A stretch of DNA of 64,000 nt from Sciurus carolinensis. Lineage: Eukaryota; Chordata; Mammalia; Rodentia; Sciuridae. Shown here piece by piece: positions 1 to 13,175 of the stretch. Both the position numbers and the translations under genes were made by a program. Below the pieces are notes generated by a model. It saw only the letters and a program-made list of their open reading frames with translations. It had not been told where the DNA came from and searched no databases. The stretch covers positions 1,798,001-1,862,000 of the forward strand of contig NW_025920106.1 of the NCBI RefSeq assembly GCF_902686445.1, in the 5' to 3' direction. Each line of letters starts with the position of its first letter. The stretch's first letter is position 1.

Positions 1-590
1 AGTGGGAGAAACCTGCATATCAGTTGGCCATTAGAGCCATCTTGTGTGATAAAAGGCTTTGCATATGGAGTCCCCAGGGAAGTGACCTCACTTCCTTGGA
101 AGTAGAACGCACAGAACTTGGAACCCTAGTAGCTAGGCACCCACATTCCAGATAAATTCCCATTCTGCTCACTTGTGTTGAGACAGCAAGTCCAGACCAT
201 GAGTTCCTGTTGTCTACTCATTTTTGGATGTTTATTCCTCAGGAAATTTCTAGTAGGGGACTTACTCAAGATTGGAAGCACTATATCAATATTGGGACCA
301 ACAACTCTGGTGATTTTTCCCAAGAAGACCAGAGGTGAAGCAGGATAGGCCATTGGAAGTGAGTAGAGTCTAGCCTCCCATTCAGATTCCCATTTAGATA
401 ACAGCAGACCCTCAGAAGTTTTTGTCTGTGTGTGTTTATATTTTGTCTTACCTTTGTGACTCACTGAATTTGATGCTGATCAAGCTGTGATACTATCCTT
501 TAAAAGAGTTCCACCTTACATCATTCCCTCCATACCTTAGAAAGACATATTTGAGTGATTACAAACTAGTATTTCACAAGCCCTAGTAAC
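1..590. other. unrecognised flanking sequence
   Basis: No repeat family or gene is recognised here. A 112-codon open frame lies on the minus strand (126-464), but it shows no domain, signal peptide or low-complexity signature that I can name, and I treat it as chance. The 23-bp minisatellite takes over at about 590, where CTCAGAG-type motifs begin to recur. Confidence 0.4.
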
Positions 591-2989
591 TATACTTTTT
601 AGCAAGTTTTCTTTAAACACCTTAGAGAGCCTTTCTCCTTACCTCAGAGATCCTGAATCCACACCTCAGAGAAAACTTTTGACTCACTACAGAGACCTTT
701 CCTATATACTGAAAATAGCCCTTTTATTCACTTAAGTGAACACTTGCACTCTCATTAATAAGTCTTCTGACAAATCTCATAAAGCCCTTCTACACTATTC
801 AGAGGGACCTCCCTACATGTCAGAGAGCCCACCCTACATAAAAATGAGAACCGACTTAACACCTCAGAGAATCTTTCCTTCACACCTCAAACTCACTTCC
901 CTACACATCTAAATAATGACAACCTTCTAATACCAAGAGCTTTTACTACACAGCACAAATTCCCATTCATATACCCCGAAGGGACACTACCTCCACACTT
1001 TATTGAGCAAGTTATACAACTCAGAAAGCCTTTCCTATACACCCCATGCAGTACTCCCTATAAATTCCAGTGATATGTTAAATCAAACCACAGAATTCCC
1101 ATGCTACAAACAACAACACACTGTACTACACAACTTGGATACAACTTACTACTCACCAAAATGTCCTCTCTACTCAACTCAGGATTGGCCTGACACATCT
1201 CAGAGAAGACTCTGGATACATTGTTGAGTGAATTTCCTAAACAATATAGGGGTTGCTCCTATTGTATTCAAAGAATACTCACACTACATCTCATTGTGTT
1301 CTACCTAGTCATATCTGATAGATTTCATTATTCATTTCTGAGGACCCTAAATGCACAGCAGAGAGCATACCTATGCAGATATAAGCTCTCCTGCACCCCT
1401 CATAGATTCCTCCTGCACACTTATTAGAGGCCTCTGTACACACCTCTAAACATCTGCACTACAAATCTCAGAGAATCTTCCCTTTACACTTCAGTGAAAA
1501 CCTCCTACACACATAGCAGTCACCTCTCCACACAGCTCAGAGCCCTACCTTCTCATATCAAGTGCCCATTCTACAGAATTCAGAGGGCCATCCATACACA
1601 CCTTAGACACATTTCCTACACACATTATTTATCAATCACTGTATCAAGGTTGGGACCAGAGAATCGTTGCTACACACCACATGCCATGCCTCTACACACC
1701 TCAGAATGACATAATTTCACTATTCAGAGGGCCCTGTTACACACCTCATAAAGTCGGTCTTTCAAACTTCAGTTTGTCCTCATTTATCTCAGAGATCTCC
1801 TCTTACTCACTATAGATGTCTACAACTACACACCTGAGTTAACTCTTAATTTTTACAAATGTGCACCCACCTTATACACCTCATTCCACAGTCCTCCATA
1901 CAAATCTCAAAGAGGCTCTTATACAAACCTCAGAATGCCCTTTCAACAAACCTTTAAAAACCATACCTACACATCTCTTGTAGCCCTCAAAACTAACCAA
2001 AAAGCCCTCCATATTTACCTCCAAGGGCCATAAATACAAACTAAAGAACCTCCAAGAAACTCTTCTGAGTGTCATACCAAAACATTGCAGAGATTCTCTC
2101 TTCTATCCTCAAATATTCCTCTCACCACACCTGAGTTTATTCTTGATACTCATATCAGAGATCTCACTATTCACTGTAGAAGTCCCTCCCTACATAACTG
2201 AGATAGCATTTCTACTGTATCAAAGATGCCTCCTACAACCCTCATAGATTCCTCTGCCTACCTAATATAGACCTCCCTACACACCTCTGAGAACATCCAA
2301 ACACACATCAATATGCTTTCCCTGTGAATTTCAATTAGGCCTCAGTGCACACCTCAATAAACATACACAGTAAACCTGAGTCCAGCCTATTCATCTCCAT
2401 GAATACTAAATTCAGACCATATAGATCCTCTTTCCACACTTCATGGGGCCCTCCCTTCTATATCAATTTGTCCTCCTTACTCATCTAACAGAGTTCTCAC
2501 TACCCACATGCAAAAAATCTACAAACACAACTAACTAAGTCATTTGTACTCATTTCAGTGCACCCTATCTATATACCTTAGTGAGCCCTCCCAAATCAAC
2601 TGAAAGGACCCTCACACACACTTCTTGTAGCTCTCTAATACACATCATAGAACCACCCTGCACACCTCATAAAGTCCACAAAACACAGCTCAGAGGCCAC
2701 ATGCTGCCAACTTCAAAGAGACTTCTCTACACATCTCAGTTTAACTTTCAGACACAACAAAGTGTACCATCCATACTCAAATCTAGAGCAGTTCCTACAC
2801 ATGTCAGAGAAGTTCCTACATAAATCAGTTTTCAAAACAATACTTCTTTGCAAGAAGAAACAGTGTTTCTTTGTAAGTCCTCTAAACACTTCAAAGAGCC
2901 TATATACTCACCTCACTGATGTCTCAATATACACACCTCACAGAACACATTTTACTCACCACTATGCCTTTCTTATACCCTGTAAATAC

Positions 2990-3135
2990 TGACTCTTACT
3001 CTGTACCTAACCCTAACACTAAGCATAAACTTAAGTCCCCCCTACAAGACACAGAGTCCTCCATGAACCTGAAACTGACCATGACTTGACCCTGACACTA
3101 AAACCTAACCCTAGGCCTAACCTAACCATAACCTC
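2990..3135 (+). repeat. telomere-like hexamer block 1 in the minisatellite
   Basis: The 23-bp pattern gives way to drifting six-base units of the CCTAAC, CCTGAC and CCATGA type, resembling variant telomeric CCCTAA repeats. An interruption of one or two ordinary units splits the block. Confidence 0.6.
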
Positions 3136-4359
3136 ATAGTGCTCTCCCTTCTACATCAGTATTTTCTCACTACTCATCTTACCAAAATCTTACTACTCAT
3201 CTCAAATGGCTCTCCAAACATAGATCCCTCAGTTCTTTCAAAAATTTCCAGTGCAAATACACTGTGCAACTCTGTTAGCCATCTTAGCTCACTTCAGGGG
3301 GCTCTCTCACATACAGAAAGAAGCCCTAGGACAAGTGTTATATAACCCCCTTACACAATTCATACACACCTCCTTACACAGTTCTGCATATGCACACCTA
3401 AAAGATCCCCATTATTCTCTATTGAAAGCCCTCACAAACACTTCAGATATTTCTTATGCTATCCTCAAAAAACCCTCCCATCAATACACAGTGTGTTCTC
3501 CCTACACATATGAGAGAGATCTCACTATTTACTATAGGAGTTACTCCCTCCACAACTGTGTTAACATCACTACTCAATCATAAGGCCCACTTACACCCCC
3601 ATAGATAAGTTGGCAAATATAATGGAAAACTCCTTACACACCTGTGAGAGCACTCATACACACATCAGAATGCCATCCTTATGCATTTAAACAAGCCCTC
3701 ACTATACACCTCAGAGAACCTACACTACAAAGTTCAGACACTCTTCCCTACCCATCTCAGCAAGTCTGACCTACATGTGACATAGGCCCCCCTTCTCACT
3801 CCATAAGGTCCTCGCTTCTACATCAGTTTTTCCTCCCTACTTCTCTTATAGAGCTCTCACTATTCTGCTAAAGAGCCCCTCCAGAAACAATTCACTGAGT
3901 CCTCTCTGTTCATCTCAGTACACATTCTTTATACAGCTGAGTGAGCCCTCCCAACTCATCTCAGAAGAACCACCCACAAACATCATACAGTCTGCTGGCA
4001 CACATCAATGATCTCTTATACAGACCTTATACAAGATCCTCTAAACAGATCAGAGACTTCAAGCTACCAATTTCAAAGAGTCCTCTCTACCACCTCAAAG
4101 TAGCCTTCATTCACATCAAAGAAAGTCTCCCTACTTACCTCAACAGCAGTCTCCACACACCTCAGAGAGACTTCCATATGCACATCAGCAAGTACAAATA
4201 AGATTCCTTTAAAAGCCCTCCTTACTAAATACACTTCATTTCAAGTACTCTAAATCCCTCAGAAAGCCCATCTGCTCACCTCAGAAAGCCCTCAATACAT
4301 GCCTAAGGGAGTCCTTTAATTCACAATAGAGGCCTTCCCTATGAATTCAAAATACTTAC

Positions 4360-4505
4360 CCCAACTCAGAACTCAACCCTAACTCTCACCCTAACACTAA
4401 GTCCACCATATGTACCACAGAGAACCCTTGCTGACGTTGACAGTGACCATGAACCTGACCTTGACATGTTACTAATTCTAATACTAACCTTAACCTCAAC
4501 TTCAT
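4360..4505 (+). repeat. telomere-like hexamer block 2
   Basis: Same organisation as the block near 3000: a CCCTAAC-type run, a short stretch of ordinary array, then GACCATGAACCTGACC-type hexamers, then more CTAACC-type units. It leads into the same CTTCTACATCAG-like sub-block. Confidence 0.6.
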
Positions 4506-5034
4506 AGAACCTTCCCTTCTACATCAGTGTCTTCTCCCTACTCATGTCACAGAGTTCTCATGCCTTACCTTGAAAGGTCCACCAAACACTACTCATTAAG
4601 CCCTTTCTACAATTCACAGAACACCCTCCCTATGCAGTTCTGTTAGCCCACCAAGCTCACCTCAGAAAACCCTCCCATGCACCACTAGAAGATCTCAAAC
4701 ATGTTGTGTAGCGCTCTCTTACACCTGTCATAGTTCCCTCCCTCTGCAGTCACATACTGCCAACTTAAAGCACCTACCAAATAATCTCAGAGTACCCTCC
4801 TTAGACATCAAAGAAAGTTGGTTCTACTTACCTCAAATGCATTTACTACACACTTCAGAAGGATGTCCCTACATATTTCAGTTTGTACAAATTAGATTTC
4901 TTTGCTAGTCAGTTCTACTAAACTTCTTTGTAAGTGCACTATAAACACCTCAAGAGAGTTTATCTACTGATGACAGAAAGTCCTCAATGTGTCATTTTGA
5001 CTCACCACAGAGGTCTTCCATAAAAATTGCAAAA

Positions 5035-5175
5035 ACTGAACCTGACTCTAAGTTTGACACTAATCCTATTTTAAACCTAAACCTCAGACCTCCTTACATA
5101 CCAGGGAACCCTCCCTGACACTGACACTGACCATGATTCTGAACCTGACACTAAATCCTGATCCTATGCCACTTC
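5035..5175 (+). repeat. telomere-like hexamer block 3
   Basis: Diverged hexamers of the CCTGAC, CACTAA and CCTAAA type, arranged as in the other blocks. It begins about 680 bp after block 2, one higher-order period. Confidence 0.55.
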
Positions 5176-6231
5176 ATCAAACCTCAAATCTCAATAAACG
5201 CTACCTGTGCATCTCAAGTAGCCTGTGCTACTCATCAAAAAGTCCTCTCTATTCACTGTGGAGGCCAAAACTACAAAACTCAGGGATTTTTTTGTGATAC
5301 ACCATTGAGTGCCCTCCCAAAACACCTCAGAGATTCCCTATACTATCTTCAAAGGATGCTCCCATCAAACTTTAGTACATTCTCCATATGGAAATCAAAG
5401 TTATCACACTATTCACTTCAGAGGGCTTTCCCTACACAACTGAGACAGTATTTCTTCTCAGATGTAAAGCCCTCTTACAACCCTCATAGATTCTTCTGCA
5501 CACCTAATAGGTACCACCCTACACGACCCTGAGAGACTTCCCTTCACTTATCAGAGTGCCATCCCTATGCATTTCAATAAATCCTCACTAAACACCTCAG
5601 AGAACAACAAAGTTCAGAGAGCCCCCCTCACTTATCTAAGTAAATTCTAACTACACACCAAAGAGATACATCACTCCACACCTCAAAATGCCTCCATTTC
5701 TATATAAATTTTTTTCTCCATACTCATCTTAAAGAGCACTCTCTGCTCACCTCAAATGGTTCTCTGAGCACAACTCATTATAGTTCTTTCTACTCATTTC
5801 AGTAAACACTCTGTACAGACCTGTGTGAGCACTCAACTCCTTACAGTTGGACCACCCACACACGTCTAATAGCCCTATTACATGTCATAGAATTCTACAC
5901 ACCTCATAGTGTACTCTACACAGCTCAAAGACCATGTTATACTAACCTCAGAGAGCCCTCCCTACACAACTTAGAGTGTCCTCCATGTACATAAATAAAG
6001 GCACTTTCTAATCACCTCAAAGCAATCTCTACACATCTCAGAGAGACATCCGTACATACCTCACTGAATAAAAACTATACTTGTTTTAAAGACACTTCTG
6101 CTAATGATACTTCTTTGCAAAACCTCTCTAAATACCTCAAATAGCCTATCTATGCAGCTCAGAGAGCCTTCAATGCACACCTCACAGAACACATTTGAGT
6201 CACTACATAGGCCTTCTATGTACACCACAAA

Positions 6232-6380
6232 TGCTGACCCTGATCCTGAACCTAACATTAAACCTAACCCTAACTCTAATCCCAAGCCCTCCCTACATAA
6301 AATAGAGGGCCCTTCCTGACCATGATACTGACCATGATCATGACCTTGACCCTAAATTTTAAGCCTAACCACAACCCACA
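6232..6380 (+). repeat. telomere-like hexamer block 4
   Basis: Includes a clear run of CCTAACCCTAACTCTAATCC around 6260-6283, then after one ordinary unit a GACCATGATACTGACC-type run. Followed at about 6400 by the CTTCTACATCA sub-block. Confidence 0.6.
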
Positions 6381-6944
6381 TCCTTCTCATAGTTTTCTCC
6401 CTTCTACATCAATTTGCCCTCCCTACTAATCTCTCAGAGATCTCATTTCTTCCCTCAAAAGGGCCTACAAAAACAACTCACTGAACCCTTCCTACACTTC
6501 ACAAAGCAACTTTCCTCTGAACTACTGTGTGCCTTCCCAACTCACATCAGTGGCACATCCATACACATTAAATTGTCCTATGACACACCATGGAACCCTC
6601 CTACACAACTCATGGAGCACTCTTTACACAGCTCAGAGGTCACATGCTAACAACCTGAGGGGATTTCCTACACACCTGAGCATACCCTCATACACATCAA
6701 AGGTAGCCCTCCCTACCCAAATTAAGAGCAGTCCCTACACACCTCAGTGAGGCATGTCTAAATACCTCACTTGGTCCAAAATATACTCCTTTCCAAGCAC
6801 TTCCTACTAACTCTTTTTCTTGCCAAACCTTCTTTAAACACAACAGAGAGCCTGTCTACTCACCTTAGAAAGCAATTAATGCACATCTCAAAAAGTCCTT
6901 TCAACTCATCACTGAGTCATTCTTTATACACTTAAATTACTGAC

Positions 6945-7095
6945 CATGATCCTTAACATAACCCTAATCCTAACCATAACCAAAAACACAAGCCCTTCCT
7001 ACATACCACAGAGGGCTGTCCCTGAATCTAATGCTGAGAAATATATGGATCCTGTCCCAAAACTGTAAGACCCACCTTAACTCTAAAACAAAATT
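6945..7095 (+). repeat. telomere-like hexamer block 5
   Basis: Contains ACCCTAATCCTAACCATAAC near 6960-6980 and then decayed hexamers. It begins about 710 bp after block 4 and is again followed by the TTTATATCAG and CTCCCTA sub-block. Confidence 0.55.
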
Positions 7096-9121
7096 TTTAG
7101 TTCTTTCCATTTTATATCAGTTTTTTTCTCCCTAGTGATCTAACAGTTCTCTCAATACTCACCTCAAAACGCTGTCTGTAAACAACTTACTGAGGTTTTT
7201 CTACCCAGCAAAAAGCACCATCCCTATGCACATCTATAAACCCTTTCATCTCACTTCAGGGGGTCCTCCCCCACACATCAAGGGGCCCTCCTACAAACAT
7301 CAGTTGACCCTCCCTATATATCTCAGAGAGACTCCTATGCAATGAAGAGAAACAAGAGAACTTTTCCACAACACCTGAAACACATCTCCGTACACATCTA
7401 AGTAATCCCTCACTATTTAAATCAAAAGTCCTTCATACACACTTAAAAGTGTCATTCATACACGCCCTAGGGATGCTTCCTCAACATATTTTTGAGCAAA
7501 AAATAAACAATAAAGAAAGCCTGTTCATACACCTGAAAGAGTACTCCTTAGAGATAAAATTCAAACTTCAGAATGCCTTTGCTAAACACCTTAGCAATCA
7601 TTGCCTACACATCTCAGATAGACTTCACTACACACCAAAAATTTCTCCCTAATTACTTCTGAGTGCTGTACCTACATAACTCAAAGATAACTTGTGATAC
7701 TTCTTGGATTGGCCTTCCTAAACAGCATTGATATCCCCTCTACTATCCTCAAAGAACACTCCTATCACACCTTAGTGTATTGTCCCTATTCATATCAAAT
7801 GGATTTCACTATTAATTTCAAAGGGCCCTTGTACACAAATCAGATAGCAGTCCTACACAGACAAAAATGATTTACACCCACAGAGATTTATGCTGCACAC
7901 CTGATACCTCCCAACACATATTGAAGCACCTGAACTACAAACCTCAGGGAACCTCTGTCTATACTTCAGAGTAACCTACCTATACACATTACAGACAACT
8001 CCCTATACAACTAAGAATGCCCTTCCTGCTCACAACAGGTGTCCTAACACCTCAGAGGGCCTTCAATACACATTTCAGAAATACTACCCACACACCTCAT
8101 TGAGCAATTCCTACACATCTTAGAGAACTGTCACTAAATACCACACACCACTTTTCTGCACACCTCACAATACCCTACTTTCAAAATTCAGTGTGCCTGT
8201 AACCCACTTCATAGAGCTCTTCTTTCAAAACTCAGTTAATCCACCCCATTCATTTTAGAGATCTCTTCTTATTGACATCAGGGGGGACATTCCTACACAA
8301 TTTGTAAGTTCTTAATTCTCACCTAAGAGCACCATCCCTATACACCCCAATCAAGAGTCCTCTCTACAAATCTCAGAGAGACTTCCATGCAAACATTAGA
8401 ATGCCCTTTAAACAAATCTCAAAAAACTACCTATATGTCTACTATATAATGCTCATTACCCAGCAAAATACCCTCCCTATTCACCTCCAGACACCATAAG
8501 TACAAACCTCAGATATTCCTTTAAGTGCCCTCCTAAAATGTCTCTGATTCCATCCACTATCCTCAAAAAACACTCTCAATACACCTCAGTGCGTTCTTCC
8601 TAGTCATATTAGACATATCTCACTGTTGTCTTGAGAGGACCCTCCATAAACAACTGTGAAAACCTTTCTAATCAGTCATAAATATTTCCCACACCTCTCA
8701 TATATCCCTTTGCACACCCTATTAAGGACCTATCTAGACACCTCTGAAAGTCCTCCCTACACATATCAGAGTTCTGTCCCTATGTATTTCAATGACCCCT
8801 TCTTTTACACCTGAAAGAAACTACACTACAGTTCTCACAGCACCCTCCCTACTTATATTGGGGAGTCCTACCTGCACACTATATAGATAACCCAATAAAC
8901 AACTCATAGGTCCCTCATTTCTAAGTCATTTTTGTCCTCCATACTTATCTCACAGAGCTCTTACTACTCACTTTACTTATTTTTTTTCATTTTTTATTAA
9001 AATATTTTTTTTATTTTTGGAGACACATTTTGATTCATTGTACACCAATGGGGAACACGTTTTTATTTCTATAGTTGTATACATTGTATATTATTGCCAT
9101 TCATGTAATCATACATATGTA

Positions 9122-9128
<7 letters not shown>

Positions 9129-9168
<40 letters not shown>
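9129..9168. repeat. (TA)n microsatellite
   Basis: About 20 uninterrupted TA dinucleotides inside the L1-A 3' UTR. The open frames across it (alternating Ile-Tyr) are artefacts. Confidence 0.95.
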
Positions 9169-9171
<3 letters not shown>

Positions 9172-9288
9172 CTGTCTGTTTCATTCTACTGTTTTTCCAT
9201 CCCCACCCCTCCCACCACTTTTTTCTCACACCATCCAAAGTTCCTTCATTCTACTCTTCCCCTGACTACCCTCCATTATTATATATTG

Positions 9289-12200
9289 TCATACACTTAC
9301 CATAGAAAACATTTGGCCCAGAGAAAACATTTGGCCTTTGGTTTTTTGGGCTTGGCTTATTTTACTTAGCATGATATTTTCCCACTTCATTCATTTACCA
9401 GCAAATGCCATAATTTTATTGTTCTTTAAGGTTGAGTAATATCCATTGTGCAAATATACCACAGTTTCTTTATTTATTTGTCAACTGAAGGGCATCTAGG
9501 TTGGTTGCACAATCTAGCTATTGTGAATCAAGCTGCTATGAACATTGATGTAGCTACATCACTGTAGTAAGCTGATTTTAAGTCCTTTGGGTCTAACCCA
9601 AGGAGTGGGATAACTGGGTCAAATGGTGGGTCAATTCCAAGCTTTCTGAGGAATCTCCATACTGCTTTTCAGAATGGCTGTACCAATTTGCACCTCCACT
9701 GGCAATATATGAGTGTGCCTTTTTCCCCACATCCATGCCAACACTTATGATTGCTTGCATTCTTGATAATTTCCATTCTAATTGGAGTTAGATGAAATCT
9801 TAGGGTGGTTTTAATTTGCATATCTATAATTACCAGGGATGCTGTGCACTTTTACATATATTTGTTGATCACCTCTATATCTTCTTCTGAAAAGTGTCTG
9901 CCCATTTCCTTAGACCATATATTGATTGGGTTCTTTATGTTTGGGGTGTAAAGTTTTTTAAGTTCTTTATAAACTTTAGAGATGAGTGCTCTGTCTGAAG
10001 TGTGTGTGGAAATGATTTTCTCCCACCCTGAAGACTCTCTTTTCACATTATTGATTGTTTCCTGTGCTGAGAAAAAACATTTTAGTATGGGTCTATCCCA
10101 TTTATTGATTCTTGCTTTTATTTCTTGCACTATGGTGGCCTTGTTAAGGATGTCTGGTCCTAAACCAACATGATGGAGATTCTGGCCTACTGTTTCTTGT
10201 ATTTGGTGAAGGGTCTCAGGTCTAATTCCTAGATCCTTGATCCATTTTGAGTTGAGTTTTGTACAGGATGAGATATAGGGGTTTAGTTTCATTTTATTGC
10301 AAATGGATTTCCAGTTTTCCCAGCACCATTTGTTGAAGAGTCTATCTTTCTACATTGTAAGTTTTTGGCACCCTTGTCAAGTTTGAGGTTACTGTACTTA
10401 TGTGGGTATGTCTCCAGGTCTTCTATCCTGTACCATTGATCTTCCTGTCTATTTTGGTGCCAATACTTTGCCATTTTTGTTACTATTGCCCTATAGTACT
10501 GTTTAAGATCTGGTATAGTGATGCCTTCTGCATCACTCTTCCTGCCCAGGATTGCTTTGGCTATTCTGGATCTTTTAATCTTCCAGATGAATTTCACGTT
10601 TGCTTTTTCTGTTTCTATGTGAAATGTCATAGTGATTTTAATGGGAATTGTGTTAAATCTGTATAGTGACTGTGGAAGTATGACCATTTTTGATAATATA
10701 AATTCTGACTATCCAAGAACATGGGGGATCTTTCCATTTTCCACGGTCTTCCTCAATTTCTTTCTTCAATGTTTTGTAGTTTTTGTTGTAGAGATCTTTC
10801 ACCTCTTTGGTTAGATTGATTCCCAAGTATTTTATTTTTTTCCAGGCTATTGCAAATGAAGTTGTTTTCCTCATTACCTTTTCAGATGTTTCATTGCTTA
10901 CATATAAAAATGCTTTATATTTATGCATGTTGATTTTATAACCTGCTATTTTGAAGAAATCATTGTTGAGGTCTAGAAGTTTTCTAGAGGAGTTTTTGGA
11001 TCCTCTAAATATAGAATCATGTCATCAGCAAATAGTGACAGTTTAAGATCCTTTTTTTCTATTCATATCCCTTTAAATTATTTAGTCTGTCTAATTGCTC
11101 CAGCTTGTATTTCAAGGACAATGCTGAATAGAAGTGATGAAAGAGGACATCCCTTATTTGTTTCCATTTTTAAAGGTAATGCTTTCAGTTTTTCTCCATT
11201 ATGATTGATGTTGACCTTGGGCTTAGCATTAATAGACCTTACAATATTCAAGTATGTTAGTACTATCCCTATTTTTTCTAGTGTTTTGAGCATGAAGTTG
11301 TGTTGTATTTTGTCAAATGCTTTTCCTGTGTCAATTGAAATAACCTTATGATTCTTATCCTTAAGTCTATTGACATGATGGATTACATTTATTGATTTAT
11401 GGATGTTAATATATCCTTGCATTCCAGGGATGAACCACACTTGATCATGGTGCACAATTTTCTTAATATATTTTTGGATATGGTTTGCCAGTATTTTGTT
11501 AAGGATGTTAGCATCTATATTCATCAAGGATATAAGATTTTCTTTCCTTGATGTGTCTTTGCCTGGTTTGGTTAAGAGGGTGATATCAGCTTCATAGAAT
11601 GAATTTGGTAGGGTTTCCTCCTTTTCTATTTCCTGGAATACTTTGAGAAGTATTGGAGTGAGTTCTTCTTTGAAGGTCTTGTAGAACTCAGCTGAGAATC
11701 CGTCTGGTCCTGGGCTTTTCTTGGATGGTAAGCTTTTGATGATTTCTTCTACTTCATTTCTTGATATTGATCTGTTTAAATTTTGTATGTCCCTCTGGTT
11801 CAGGTTGGGAGAAGCATGTCTCAAGAAATTTGTTGATGTCTTCAGTATTTTCTATTTTGTTAGAGTATAAATTGTCAGAGTAACTTCTCATTGTTATGTA
11901 TTTCAGTGGTGTCTGTCATGATATTTCCTTTTTCATCACGAATTTTAGTAATTTGAGTTTTCTCTCTTCTTCTCTTTATTAGTGTGCCTAAGGGTTTATC
12001 TATTTTGTTTACTTTTTCAAAGAAAGAACATTTCATTTTGTCAATTTTTTGAATTGTTTCTTTTGCTTCATTTTAATTGATTTCAGCTCTGATTTGAATT
12101 ATTTTTTGGTTTTACTACTTTTGCTGTTTTTCTGTTCTTCTTTTTCTAGTGATTTGAGCTATAATGTTAGGTCATTTACTCGTTGACTTTTCATTCTTTT

Positions 12201-13140
12201 CTTGAATGTGCTCCATGCAAAGAATTTTCCTCATAGTACTGCTTTCATAGTGTTCCAGAGATTTTGATATGTTGTATCATCATTCTCATTTACCTCTAAG
12301 AATTTTTTATCTCCTCCCTGATGTTTTCTGTTATCCATGTTTCATTCAATAGCATATTATTTAGTCTCTAGGTGTTGGAGTAATTTTTTTAATTTTTTCA
12401 TTGATTTCTAATTTCTTTCCATTATGATCTGATAGAACACAAGGCAGTATCTCTATTTTTTTTTTTTTTGCATTTCCTAAGGGCTGCTTTGTGACATAAC
12501 ATATGGTCTATTTTTGAGATGATTCCATATGCTGCTGAGAAGAAAGTGAATTAATTCTTTGAAGGATGGAATATTCTCTATATGTTTAACAAGATAGGTT
12601 ATTGACTGTGTTATTGAGTTCTATGGTTTCTTAGTTTGGTTTTTGTTTGGAAGATCTATCCAGTGGTGACAGTGGTGTGCTAAAGTGATGCAGAATTATT
12701 GTGTTGTGGTCTATTTGATTCCTGAAATTGAGAAGGATTTGTTTGATGTACAGGGATGCACAATTTTATTGGGCATAAATATTAAGGATCTTTATGTCTT
12801 CCTAATTTATCATTCTCTTAAGTGATATGAAATGTTCTTATTTACCTCTTCTGACTAACTTTGGCTTGAAGTCCCCTTTGTATGAAATATGGATGGAAAC
12901 CCCTGGTGTTTTACTGAGTCCGTGTGTGTGGAAGGTTTTTTCCCATCCTTTCACTTTAGTCTGTGCATGTCTTTTACTATGAGATGAATCTCTTGAAGGC
13001 AGAATATTGTTGAGTCTTTCTTTTTAATCCATTATGCCAGTATATGTCTTTTGATTGATGAGTTTAGGCCATTAATGTTCAGGGTTATTATTGAGATATG
13101 ATTTGTATTCCCAGTCATTTGGGGTTATTTTTGGTTTTTA
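9289..13140 (-). pseudogene. L1-A ORF2 (endonuclease/reverse transcriptase), broken
   Basis: Minus-strand frames at 9852-10292, 10289-10687, 10653-10928 and 11078-11824 read as successive pieces of LINE-1 ORF2 in different phases, so the gene is interrupted by frameshifts and stops. The 11078-11824 piece holds the start of the reverse transcriptase domain, including a [19 protein letters not shown] motif and a KGCPLSS string where the RT motif QGCPLSP is usual. The endonuclease half (11830-13140) is more decayed. At the C-terminal end an 18-bp tandem duplication (GAAAACATTTGGCC at 9305 and again at 9323) and loss of the usual stop extend the reading slightly. It encodes no working protein. 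Confidence 0.85.
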
Positions 13141-13175
13141 ACTTTACTTGGTTTCTCCTTTGAATGCATTTTTCT

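Larger units (their letters stand above)
591..8970. repeat. degenerate 23-bp minisatellite with ~690-bp higher-order repeat
   Basis: The whole stretch is built of diverged units of 21-24 bp, each typically opening with CTCAGAGAG, continuing with CCCTCC and closing with CTACACAC. At 5940-6060, for example, five successive units can be read off at 23, 23, 23, 21 and 23 bp. The plus strand is poor in G and rich in C, A and T. A distinctive sub-block (a short CTTCTACATCAG-like string, then a CTCCCTACTCATCT-like string, then an ACAGAG.TCTCACTA string) recurs near 1745, 2450, 3140, 3810, 4510, 5700, 6400, 7110, 8225 and 8920. Most spacings are 670-710 bp, about 30 units, so a higher-order repeat of roughly 690 bp is superimposed. 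Open frames through the array are rich in His, Thr, Ser and Leu and are by-products of the repeat. Unit boundaries are approximate. Confidence 0.85.

Noticed and set aside
1003..4201. Many open frames of 60-110 codons in the 23-bp array
   Set aside because: They follow the repeat, have no start or codon signature, and occur in several phases of the same units.
591..8970. CRISPR-like array
   Set aside because: Units are contiguous and diverged with no unique spacers, and the sequence is mammalian.
9075..9369. Open frames with alternating Ile-Tyr
   Set aside because: Translation of a (TA)n tract inside an L1 3' UTR.
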